Assembly: GCA_033398695.1 (NCBI GenBank)
Contig: CM065814.1
Location: forward strand, 18,658,358-18,722,357
From: Orobanche coerulescens
Lineage: Eukaryota > Streptophyta > Magnoliopsida > Lamiales > Orobanchaceae
Direction of reading: 5' to 3'
DNA length: 64,000 nucleotides
Every line of letters starts with the position of its first letter. Position 1 is the stretch's first letter. Positions 23,681 to 35,044 of this stretch are shown piece after piece. The notes below the pieces were generated by a model. It searched no databases. It was given only the letters and a program-made list of their open reading frames with translations, and was not told where the DNA came from. Position numbers and translations under genes: made by a program.

Positions 23681-24226
23681 CTCGGCCGGTTTACTGGCCC
23701 AGACTGCCCGGCCATGACTCGGCCGGGGCCAACTCCGACGGCCCGAACGACCCCAAAACCCGAACCTGAATACGAATCGAAGATACGGTTAGAAAGTACT
23801 CGCAAAGACGAATTCAAGCACTAAGAGAACACACGATTCCGACCACCCGAAGGCTCGAAATTCGACAACGGAAAGTAATTACCCCAAACTTTGAGAAAAT
23901 TACGAAAATGGCCCAAAACGCCCGAAAATCACGATACGTGATCGAAACACCAAGCCAAAGCTCGCAACATGAATAATAACATTAAATGAACTTACGAGAA
24001 ACTCGAAACAACAGTTTCGGATGAGATTCGCAAGAATCGAACTCAAGTGCGGAAAAGTCGCCAAAAAGCACGGAACTCAACAAAACGACACCGAAACGAG
24101 ATCGGATGACAAAAAGTGCAGAATTAATCATTCTCGGAATGATGAAATGGTCATGAGCGAGTCATAAAAACGGATTTTCTCCGGAAAAAAAAGAAATTAC
24201 CGGAAATCAAAATTACGGTTATTACA

Positions 24227-26944
24227 TTCTACCCTCCTTAAAAGAAGTTTCGTCCCGAAACTTAAAACAAGTAGGGAGAAGAAATATCCCGTCAGGAAAA
24301 ACTCAACGAGATACACAAAAACCGAAAACTCGCGCCCGACGGCGAACCGTTACAAGCAACGCAAAGGAATATACGGCGTGAAAACGTGCTCCAGGACGAC
24401 CAACACAACGCCACTGATAGAGACATAATAAAACCAACAAGTGACAAGCGTCATCAAACAGATAATACAACCAAGTCGATTATCCGAACAATCACAAAAC
24501 ACAAAGAACGAAAATCAATACGATTGACCAACCAAACGGTACATCAATCAAAACGTGAGCCAATCGCTGAACAAATACGGAATTCTACCGCCCAAGGGTT
24601 GGAAGATCGAAAACGAGACTAATTTCCCGAATTTAAGGAAATTAGGAAGGAGTCTGAACGTTCAACAATCACGAAGTGGGGTCAACAACAAACCGAACAA
24701 TCAAACGACCGAGACAACAAAAATCGAACAATCATGTCTGAAACACGAAGGATAATAAAATTCAAACAACAACTCCCAGGATGATCTGGTAAGAACAACA
24801 AAACGTGCATTCCCATAAGATCCACAGGAAAGGGAATAGCGATTGAAAAGTCACAACGATAACGAGTTATTCCGAAACAATACCACCCTCGTTCGATCAA
24901 CAAAAGCAAGGGATAGGGAAAGTTCTGAAAATGTTAACGAGCATAAATGAGTCAACAGAGTCGTAAATACAGAAGTTCAAAATTCGATCCACTTCGAATA
25001 AAAGAACTAGTAGAACCAAAGGATGTTACTTCCGAACAAGGTTCACAAGAATCGAACCGAACACGGAAAAGTTACAGCGATAACCAGATCGACCCAAAAC
25101 AAGATCACAACTCGTTCGAACGATGAAACCGAAATACAGAACAAGTTCAGAAAGTATCAACGAACACGAGCGAGTCGATAGACATGAGAAAGAGAAAATG
25201 CGGAAGTCAAAACGATACGGGCATTACATTCGACCTCTTATAAAAGAAATGTCATTCCCACAACTCACAACAACTGGAGTAAGGTGACAACACAAAAAGC
25301 AAACGACAGAAACATCTCCCATGGGCCTCTCAGAACCGATCCTCATATATGTACTGAAGTTCGCGCCCCGAAAGACTCGGAACCCAACTCGCAAAACTGG
25401 ATCCTGTGTCTCTCGGGTCCACACTTGAAAAGCATTACTGACGAGAAGGACAATTTGCACGTACATTCCCCCGGCACAATACGTTCGAAATGCCTCGGCT
25501 CGGCATATCAAAAATACAGATGCTAGATACAATGAAACATAACACCGCAAAACAACATACCAGAGATGCCAACTCAGCATAACATATCAACATATACAAA
25601 AATCACAACAACGGCATCGTTCGACGATTACAACGGCCCGAACGATAGCCAGCACACAATCATAGACATCATGAAACAATCACCAATGTGCATAAACGCA
25701 CAAAAATCCAAGCTTTAACAGCTCACATAGGTGCGATAACACGCAAGCCACCACGAAATGACAACATCAAAGATCATCATCACACCTCCCACAACGGGCT
25801 AACAAAACATATGCGTGGCGAACGACTCAACGTTCACACCACCAATTCAATCACAATTCAGAGGGCTAACACCCTAACAACAATACCAACATCGTACACA
25901 CCTTCTCCGACCACAAGCAGGAAATGATGGGTTTTAAAAACGAAAACCACCTTTTGAAAATAATTTCAAAAAAAACACCGGTTGATCTTGAGTATCACCT
26001 TTCAAAAAAAGTACAAACGTGAAACATCGTTATCGAGACTTTGGAGAACCATTTCGCATTTGATAAAAATGAGGACACTTTCTCTTAGTGAAAAACATTC
26101 AGAATATTCGACCCTCGGGTCTAAGTAAAAATGTTTTTTAAAGTATTGAAAATATCTCAAAACTTTCTGGTCCTCGAGGTTGAAATTTTTTGAAATATAT
26201 TGTGGCACCTTGGATGTACCACGAGAAAATAATTCATTTTAAAAGTACGTCTCGAAATTTATTTTCTAAGATACTCAACGTTTTCAAAGATAATTCAATG
26301 GGCTAGAATGCCCAAAAATTTCAGGTAATTACACGGAACATTATAGCGCCGTGGGTCCCGCGCCGGAACCCACCAGGATAAAACCATTTACAAAAACGCC
26401 AAAAAGGCCGGTGACGGTAATATTTCAAAAACTCACAAAAGCCATTTACAAAATACTAAATACCGTCATAAGAATTTCGCCAAAATGATCAAGGCCATAA
26501 TGCCAAAAACTCGATTAAGGGAATTGGTTTTTGAAATAAAACTCAGTCGGTAAAATACCGAAAGCCATTACAAAAGAACTCACACAGCGGATAAAAGAAA
26601 TAAAGTCAAACATGCACAAGACAGCAACACTACTCCTCATATGAAAGAAAAATGGGAGTCAAATAATCACGTATCACGAAATCAAAATCCATAAGAGGAT
26701 TCCGTCAATTTACTCATAATCATAAAAATAGCTCGTGTCACACGAGGCACAACACAAAGAAGGGAGACTTACATCCACAGGTCGCACGAAGATGATGATC
26801 GCCCACGATACTATTCACGACCAACAAACTCAGACGACGCGTCGCAACACGACTTAGTCAGACAAAATCCGACGAGACAAAACTCAACAGACACCACTGA
26901 CCCGACAGCCTAGGTTTCCACAACCTAAGCTCCGATACCATTTA
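24227..26944 (-). other. X-inner internal region, non-coding
   Basis: 2.7 kb with no gag or pol signature in any frame. Beside the LTR is the minus-strand polypurine tract (24227-24240, AAGGAGGGTAGAA). A second polypurine-tract-like block followed by an LTR-start-like TGTAATRCCCGTAT lies at about 25215-25250. Around 26336-26390 there is a stretch resembling the tail of a Tekay-type LTR (CCTGGTGGGT...CACGGCGCTATAATG). So the internal region seems assembled in part from LTR pieces. The minus-strand PBS TGGTATCGGAGCT is at 26940-26928. Confidence 0.7.
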
Positions 26945-29804
26945 TGTAACACCCCCAATCCGCTTAGGGATATTACAGGCCGTAGTACCTTTCCTCAAGG
27001 ATCTACCAGGCTGGTAACAACAAACGAACAACTCAACAATGCCTTTAAGGCTGAAATGACTCAGTAGACCGATTTGGTCTTTCAATAAATACATACAACT
27101 CAATTGCAATACATGCCCACGAGGGGTCGAATACAATACACTCCCATACAATGGGAAAAGAATACTGCAACGGAAATAAAATACAACTAAACCGAAGACA
27201 TCATACGGATCCTCGTGTGATTAGTATCGTTCATCTTTCATCATCCTTCGTACCGACCTTGTGTTATGCTCCCAAACCTGAATGCAAAAACAGACATCCA
27301 CCCCCCGAATACTCGGGGGTTAGCAAAACTCCACTGTTTTGCTAGTGCAAGTACAAGTGCAAAAATACGAGCCATACAATACAAGTTCCAAGAACAACAA
27401 TAACCAGGGATCCCCAAAGTTCCAAACGTAACGAAAAGCACTTCCCGAGGCATGAGTTTGGTAAAACATTCCAAAACCGAAAGATCACAAATAACGAGAA
27501 CGATTTGCAAAATGGTTTCAAATACCCTCGGGAGTTTTAATAGAAAACAATTTAGGATTATCAAATCCTTGTCTTTCCAAAATCAACAGGGTCACAACCC
27601 AAAGGTTTTGTTTTCGCAAATAGAAAACCATTAACAATTCACAGGGTCAGAACCCACATCACGTGTCCTCGATGGACATAAAATCAACACAACGTAATCA
27701 CACACAAGCATCGCCTTGGGAACAGGGTAATACCATTGATCCCGCCCGAGGCCTCGAAGGACCCTCCCGAGCTGGCTAGCTAAACAAATCACAACACATG
27801 CATCGCCTTGGGAACAGGGTAATACCATTGATCCCGCCCGAGGCCTCGAAGGACCCTCCCGAGCTGGCTAGCTAAACAAATCACACACATGCATCGCCTT
27901 GGGAACAGGGTAATACCATTGATCCCGCCCGAGGCCTCGAAGGACCCTCCCGAGCTGGCTAGCTAAACAAACCACACACATCTCACGGTTGGATCAATCG
28001 CTTTTTGCATCCTGGCCACATGATCACATGCCATGTGCCACCGTAGATTAACTTTGGCGCTCACGGTTGGATCAATCACTTGTTGCATCCTGGACACATG
28101 ATCACATGCCATGTGCCACCGTAGTTTTTATTAGGCTCTCACGGTTGGACCAATCGCTTGTTGCATCCTGGCCACATGATCGCATGCCATGTGCCACCGT
28201 AGGCCCCGCCCACATCCATACATTCACACACAACACAATACAACACATATATTCAAACAATTCACCTAGAGGCATCAAACACTTAGCAAAACACCACGTC
28301 AAACCACAATGCACCGAAATGAAATAATATACGTCCACACGCAATACCAAGTGCAACATCAACACCAAACATATCCATAGAATTCACATAGTTATTCACA
28401 AACCACACCATTCACAAAACATACGCGTTTTGAAAGCAAGCCTTTAACAAGGTTAAACCGAATCTTTTGAAAGTTTAATTCAAACGACCAAACAACCACA
28501 TTTAGACAATCACTAATTATCGTATCCACAAAAAAAGAATTATATGGACAAATCGGCACGCAAGTATCCCGACGAACACGGCTCAACCGGAAAGCTTCGA
28601 AACGCCTGATGCTTTCGAAAAGGAAAACGACAACGAGCGGAAGGGTTCAACTTGGTTTCTTCGCAAGAAACTCGACCCTAACAACATATAATTAATAAAT
28701 CAATGATCATACGAAGAGGAATAATCATAGAACGTCCGAAAACCCCTCTAAGACATTCTACCGGGCGAAAACAACGAATCGATACGATCCAACCATGGAA
28801 TAACGAGGGAAATGATATAATACATCCAAATATTCATCAATCCATCATAATCCTAAGTTAAATCGGATTAATCGGACTAAAACAACCAAAATACCCAATT
28901 CCCCAAAACTAGATTTCTAGGAAATCTAACCTGATTCGGTAGATCGGAGGATGTTATAGGATTGATGATTGATGATATGAACTCCAAGACTTCATGGATT
29001 TATTGTCCAACAACATCTCTCCATGATCAACACACCTCCATCCGCGGAAGAGAAGAAAACCGAGTGAGAAATGGCTGAAGAAAACGTCTGCTGGCCTTAA
29101 ATAGGCTGACTGCCGGCCGCCTTACGTACGTAACCGGCCATGGCTTACGTACGTAACCGGCCATGGCCAACTCGCTGTCTAGAAATGCCGGAAACGTTAC
29201 GTACGTTACCGGCCATGGCCTTACGTATGTAACTGCCGAGCACTAACGGCCGTAACTCGGCCAGTGCCGGCCTGGGCCCAGACTGCCCGTCCATGACTCG
29301 GCCGGGGCCAACTCCGACGGCCCGAACGACCCCAAAACCCGAACCTGAATACGAATCGAAGATACGGTTACAAAGTACTCGCAAAGACGAATTCGAGCAC
29401 TAAGAGAACACACGATTCCGACCACCTGAAGGCTCGAAATTCGACAACGGAAAGTAATTACCCCAAACTTTGGGAAATTACGGAAATGGCCCAAAACGCC
29501 CGAAAATCACGATACGTGATCAAAACACCAAGCCAAAGCTCGCAACATGAATAATAACATTAAATGAACTTACGAGAAACTCGAAACAACAGTTTCGGAT
29601 GAGATTCGCAAGAATCGAACTCAAGTGCGGAAAAGTCGCCAAAAAGCCCGGAACTCAACAAAATGACACCGAAATGAGCTCTGATGACAAAAAGTGCAGA
29701 ATTAATCATTCTCGGAATGATGAAACGGTCATGAGCGATTCGTCAAAATGGACTTTCTCTGAAAAAAAAAGAAATTATCGGAAATCGAAATTACGGGTAT
29801 TACA
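26945..29804 (-). repeat. X-inner right LTR
   Basis: 2860 bp, TGTAACACCCCC...GGTATTACA. Uninterrupted, so it is the reference for the family in this window. Promoter palindromes at 29122-29255. Confidence 0.92.
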
Positions 29805-29809
29805 GGTGC

Positions 29810-31262
29810 TTCTCCTACAAGAATTCAATTTGCAGATTCAAGACAAGAAAGGGTCCGAAAACGTCATTGCAGATCACCTTTCATGCCTAGAAAATTCATT
29901 CGAGAAGGCGGAGAGTCATCCACCAATTGTGGAAAATTTCCCTGATGAACAACTCTACAAGCTGGATTCGCGACAAGCGCCTTGGTACGCTGATCTAGTA
30001 AACTATCTTGCAAGCAACATAATTCCAAATGACTTCTCTCGTCATCAAATGAAGAAGCTGATTTCAGACCCAAAGTACTACTTATGGGACGACCCTTTTC
30101 TTTTTAAAAGATATCCTGACCGAATCATTCGTAGGTGTATTCCGGACGAGGAAATTCATAGTATGTTGAGTCATTGCCATGCATCACCTTACAGCGGGCA
30201 TTTTGATGGCAATAGGACATTGGCAAAAGTATTGCAGTCGGGTTTCTACTGGCCATCGTTATTCAAGAATGATCATTCCTTTGTGTCCACATGTGACCGG
30301 TGTCAACGGATGGGAAACATCTCCAAACGACATGAAATGCCGTTGAACACCATTCTTGAGGTTGAATTGTTCGACGTATGGGGCATCGATTTTATGGGCC
30401 CATTCCCTCCATCAAATAAGAACCTATATATTCTAGTAGCAGTGGACTACGTCTCGAAGTGGGTCGAAGCAGTTGCACTACCAACTAATGGGTCCAACGT
30501 CGTGATCAAGTTCATAAAAAATACATTTTCACGCGTTTTGGGACTCCACGTGCAATTATCAGTGATGGTGGCTCACATTTTGACAACAAGTTCCTTGATG
30601 CGGTCTTAAAGAAATATGGAGTTACTCATCGTGTTGCTACAAGCTACCATCCCCAAACGAGTGGTCAAGTCGAAATATCAAATGGAGAGCTCAAGTGGAT
30701 CTTAGAAAAAACAGTCAACTCATCTCGAAAAGATTGGTCCCTTAAACTCGATGATGCACTTTGGGCATACCACACTGCATATAAGACACCGATTGGCATG
30801 TCACCGTATAGGTTGGTTTTTGGGAAAGGTTGTCATTTGACGGTAGATATGGAGCATCGCGCATATTGGGCGATCAAGAAACTCAATTTTGATCTTAAAT
30901 CGGCTGGTGAAAAGCGATGCTTGCAGTTGAATGAGTTTGAGGAGATACGTCATGATACATATGAGAATGCTAAACTTTATAAGGAGCGAACCAAAGAGTG
31001 GCATGATAAGCACATTATACATCGAGAGTTCGTTCCGGGTCAAAAGGTTTTATTATTCAATTCACGCTTGCGGTTGTTTCCAAGGAAATTACGTTCACGA
31101 TGGTCGGGACCGTTCATTGTAGTTCAAGTATTTCCACATGGAGCAGTGGAAGTACAATGTGAGGATCGAAAATTTAAAGTAAATGGGCAGCGGTTGAAAA
31201 GCTACACGGGTGATCCAATGGACGCGCAGAAGCCAACAGTCATCCTATCCGCCACAGAGTGA
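29810..31262 (+). pseudogene. Athila RNase H end and integrase, frameshifted
   Basis: Resumes the Athila pol frame after X-inner. Contains the end of RNase H ([11 protein letters not shown]), the integrase zinc domain ([11 protein letters not shown]...CDRCQRMG), and the catalytic core with Asp in [10 protein letters not shown] frameshift near 30535-30560 moves the rest into another frame, where ISDGGSHF and the DDE Glu region (QVEISN) are seen. The C-terminal part, open from 30798, ends with a TGA at 31260-31262. Readable throughout but not translatable as one piece. Confidence 0.88.
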
Positions 31263-31303
31263 ATTCTGGCAAAGTCCGGCTGAAGACTATAAACTTAGCG
31301 CTT

Positions 31304-31321
31304 CTCGGGAGGCAACCCGAG
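31304..31321 (+). other. Short hairpin just after Athila pol
   Basis: CTCGGG-AGGCAA-CCCGAG forms a perfect 6-bp stem with a 6-base loop 40 bases after the pol stop. I recall similar hairpins in the same place in other Athila-type elements; role unknown, possibly RNA stability or 3' processing. Confidence 0.5.
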
Positions 31322-31472
31322 TATTAGTTGTAGATTTTAGTTTTTCGTTGTTTTGCTTCATTTTAGGAGTCTTTTTTTGGTATTTTTGCTTTGCTATGCT
31401 TCTCTCTCATTTTTTATGTGTTTTCACTTGAAAAACATTCGTAGGAATCTCCCCAGGGCCAAAATCCAGTTA

Positions 31473-31806
31473 GGGCCGCGGTGCATCAAGAGCGGGCCGC
31501 AGCACACATAATTCTCAAATTTCGGCTAAACTGGCTGTACTGGGCCGCGACACGATAGTGCTGAGCCGCGACACACTTGTCCCCAGAGCCGCGGCACGCT
31601 GAGAATAGGCCTCGGCATGCCAAAGGTCTAAAAATACGCCCAGTTGGCTGTACTAAGGGCCGCGACACGATAGCTCGGAGCCGCGGCACACTTACCCTGG
31701 AGGCCGCGGCACGATAGTACTGAGCCGCGGCACAATGCGAGACACCCCAAAACGCCTAAACAACCTATACTGCAGGCCGCAGCTCACTTGCTACGTGCTG
31801 CGGCCC
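31473..31806 (+). promoter_or_regulatory. Internal block of GC-rich 12-mer doublets in Athila
   Basis: GGGCCGCGGCAC-type words start at 31473, 31494, 31542, 31563, 31586, 31607, 31657, 31678, 31701, 31722, 31774 and 31795. They form six pairs, each exactly 21 bp apart. The same word and spacing occur in the Athila LTR promoter. The block lies 0.6 kb upstream of the accessory frame and just before a candidate leader exon. Inference: an internal promoter for a subgenomic RNA; no clear TATA box is present. Confidence 0.6.
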
Positions 31807-31945
31807 CTACTGATAGTTTTTAAACACACGGGCATGTTAGAATTTAGTCGGCCGAAAAAAGGTACTCTTCAACCTTTCTTCCGCGCGGCACAGTGGTCTT
31901 CCCTTCAAACAAATTCTTCTTCTTAATTTCTTTGATCCATATCAG

Positions 31946-32438
31946 GTAATCCATATCCCTTAGCTTGAATCGCTAATAATTGCAAGGATTGAGATGTGGG
32001 GTGATTTTTGTTTCGTTTTTTTTTTTGATGAACTTGTTTATATCTTGAGCTCCATATTGAGATTTTGATCGTAATGAATTGTGAATGTCGATTTTTGCTG
32101 AGTTTGCTTCGTGTGTTGAATGAGTTAATTTGAAAATATTTGTTGGTGGTGATTGAATTCACAAATAATCCTTTTGCTCTTGACCTGAGTTCATATGTAT
32201 CAAGTGTTCGATGAAATGCCTCAGTGAAACTCTTGAATCGTCAATCTTTGGAAATGAACATGATATTCTGAATAGTGTATCTCCCCCTGCCTTAATGCTT
32301 ATTTTGGATTAAATTTTCGCATCATGTTCCTCATATAGAAGTGAGAGTTTTTAACGCTACATTCATTTCTCACACTTTATAAGTTGTGATTGGTGTTTTG
32401 TTGTTTACAGTCGTCTGATATCCTGTTTTTATTTTCAG
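31946..32438 (+). other. Candidate leader intron of Athila accessory gene
   Basis: CAG|GTAATC at 31945/31946 and TATTTTCAG|GA at 32438/32439 would remove 493 AT-rich bases and bring a pyrimidine-rich leader to within 9 bases of the ATG at 32448. Spliced leaders are known for env-position genes of some plant gypsy elements; here it is a prediction. Confidence 0.45.
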
Positions 32439-32447
32439 GAACACATA

Positions 32448-33734
32448 ATGACACGTAAAAGAAAGTTGAGCTCCACTCGGACTAGGACTCAATCGTCCCC
32501 ACCGAGAGGGGAAACCTCGCAAAACCGGATGGAAGGGCAATCCCAATAATTCTCAGACCCTGAGATCGATCGAATTTTTAATGAGAGAATTCGTCCTCGG
32601 CCCATAATTCCTGAGAGGGGATTCACTCCCGCCCCCCAAGACGGCGAACTTTTAACAATGATCACCGAAATGGAGTGGACAAGATTTTCCGCACAACCCG
32701 AGCCGGCCGTAATCTCTATCGTATAAGAATTCTACGCCAGCGCTTTATTACTCCATATCTAGGGAGGACAGATGTTAGGAAGACCGGATATACATAATGA
32801 GGTCGTTGTCCGTGGCCAGACAGTGGACTTCTCGGCAGCAGCAATCCGGAGTTTATACGACCTTCCCAAGGTAGACGAATCGGCATTCACGCGGACAATG
32901 GGTAGCCTCACGAGGGAGGCTTTGCTAGAGACACTTACTCAGCCGGAGTCCGTTTGGGAAACGCGTGTCCCGGGGTCCGCAACTTTCTTCTTCAAGAGCT
33001 CCCGTCTCAGTCGGCTCGGGCGCGCTTGGCTATATTTCCTCTGCTTGCGGGTCGACCCTATTTCGCAGATCCGCTCTGTCTAGCTTCCTCGCGCCCGACT
33101 TCTATATGTCATCACGGCCGGACTTCAATTTGATGTGGCCCCACGTTTGGCCCGGTCTATTCTCCAGTGCATCCAGGGAGGGGCCAAGATGGGGCTAAAA
33201 CATCCCTCTCTGATTTGCGCCTTATGCCGCCAGTCGGGTGTGACTTGGTCGGATGACGAGCCTATTATAGCACCCCAGGGTCCGATCGACCATCGTATTA
33301 TCTCGCATTTCGACCAGTGGGGTGGCGCGCAGGCACACCCATGTGGATGAGGATTTCTTCTAGATGAGACACATGAGCACTCCTCATAGCCACTTCTTCT
33401 GACTCATGAGCCGGCGGCAGATACTGAGGATCAGACCGAGTCCACTCCACCGCCAGCGAGAGATCACCTTCTTCAGGCGATGTTTGACGGCTTGAGAGAG
33501 GAGATGCGAGCAGAGCGAGACAGCATCCTCGCAGCCATTCGACATGAGATGTACGAGTAGGTCCGTCGGGCCAATCGGCGTGCGGAGAGGCGCTTATCTA
33601 CGAGGGACGCTTACCATCGGGACTACTTAGCTGTGTGGATGGGCCATATCCTTCGCCCGGATGGACCCTTCATCCCTCTGACCAGGCCACCTACACCACC
33701 CACTTCACTGGACGAGGCTGATGCCAGTGCCTGA
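32448..33734 (+). pseudogene. Athila accessory (env-position) reading frame, broken
   Basis: Starts with a basic Ser/Thr-rich N terminus. In-frame TAA at 32547, TAA near 32727 and TAG near 32760, then an open stretch from 32772 to a TAG at 33083 and a continuation in another frame to about 33350. The middle has EWTRFSAQPEPAVISIV and VVRGQTVDFSAAAIRSLYDL. This resembles the family of plant proteins usually labelled putative plant transposon protein, found after pol in Athila-like elements. No signal peptide or membrane segment is evident, so it does not look like an envelope glycoprotein. Function unknown. Confidence 0.65.
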
Positions 33735-35044
33735 GGTTACTTTCATTCAGGGGAGTACTTGACCTGTCCTTTACTTATTCCTATTTATCGTCCATTGGGG
33801 TCAATGTACTTCTCAAGTTTGGGGTGGGGGGATTATTTTTTAGTTGTTATTTATTTTTAGTTGTTATTTATTTAGTTGCCTTGCTTGTCTTCTATGGTAT
33901 GCTGGATTTTGTTTTCATTCGTGAGTATGTCGTGCAGCCTTGTGTAAGACTGAATTTATGATACTGATTTCTATTTGAAGAAACGGATGAGTATTAGTTG
34001 AGTTCACATTATGCGATATTTGTTTCCCTCGAGTATTCATTTCGGTCTGATTTTTTTTGCGTCATTGTGGTAGTCTTGACATATAAGAAATGAGACATAC
34101 GTGTTTGTAGTGTCCGCATTACACGAGCCGTCATCTATATGTTTGGTGGCGCTATTCACTTAGCTAGTCGTCCAGTAACATTAGTCTTGTTGGCATTCAA
34201 TTAAGTACCTAAGGTTAGGCATTGAGTCAGACAGTTTTAATTCCCAAAATTTGAGCAACCTTGCATGTTCTATGATGGGAAGTCTAGTAACCGGGGGTAT
34301 TCACGTGACCCGTTGTTTACTCTTACGTAAAACGACAACCCTGAATAGACATGTTCATGAGTAGATTAATGGTTCAGAAAAATCGCATCTCCGATGATAG
34401 GAAGCCAAGTAACCGGATGTATTCACGTGACCCGTCGTTTACATTCGCGTAAAACATCAACCTTGAATCGGACGTGCGGGAGTAGCTATTCGAGTTTTTT
34501 CTCCACTGTAGAGGAGGCTTAGTAACTAGAAGCATTCATGAGCCCCATGAGTGTCTTTTACATCAAACGGTTCCCCAATACATGAGAATGGAAATCCACC
34601 CTGGGGTTCTTCCGATGAAACATCCCGGGAGTCGAAACTTAGTGGTTAACTTGAATCATTATAATGATTAAATATAAGAGAGTGTTGTCCGGGGAATATT
34701 ATTTATGATGAAATTCTTGTGTTTTTTCCACGAGGATGTAGAACTGGGCGAGTGGGCTTGTTATACTCTCAACACTCATATTGGCGGTCGGCTCAATTCA
34801 CGTTTGTTAATCTTTGAGCCTTACTTTCTTTATGAGCTAAGATTAGCACTAAAAATGGTTACCTTGAGAAATCATTGTCCGTAATGTGACTCAGTAGTAC
34901 GATATTTGTATTATTCTTTGAGATTTCAAGGTAGTATTAATTAGTTGAGCAGTATGGATTTGCACGATTGTCCACGATACTTGTATTCTTATTTGAAATT
35001 GATTTTTGCTTGAGGACAAGCAAAGGCTTAAGTTTGAGGGTATT
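33735..35044 (+). other. Athila 3' region with two polypurine tracts and an imperfect triplication
   Basis: No gene recognised. A first polypurine tract (AAGTTTGGGGTGGGGGG) lies near 33816-33833. Then three imperfect ~115-bp units begin near 34271, 34391 and 34505, each with AAGYCWAGTAACCGG-like and ATTCACGTGACCCG-like words (the third more diverged). The terminal polypurine tract (AAGTTTGAGGGTAT) is at 35029-35044, after AGGACAAGCAAAGGC. Confidence 0.65.

Larger units (their letters stand above)
22102..24226 (-). repeat. X-inner left LTR, second part
   Basis: Resumes after Tekay1 and ends GGTTATTACA at 24226. It aligns with 27740-29804. The left copy has two short stretches (near 22915-22925 and 23140-23175) that are missing from the right copy. 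Confidence 0.9.
12020..29804 (-). mobile_element. X-inner: second copy of non-coding X element
   Basis: Plus-strand reading starts TGTAACACCCCC and ends GTATTACA, with direct repeat GGTGC at 12015-12019 and 29805-29809. Left LTR is 12020-12815 plus 22102-24226, internal region 24227-26944, right LTR 26945-29804 (2860 bp). Polypurine tract lies beside the left LTR and PBS beside the right, so orientation is minus. No coding sequence is recognisable. Tekay1 is inserted in its left LTR. It is the same family as X-outer (shared LTR ends and internal region), though the LTR middle differs. Confidence 0.92.

Noticed and set aside
32448..33734. Envelope gene (making Athila an endogenous retrovirus)
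   Set aside because: It stands in the env position, but I see no signal peptide or transmembrane segment. The readable part looks like a plant transposon-associated protein.
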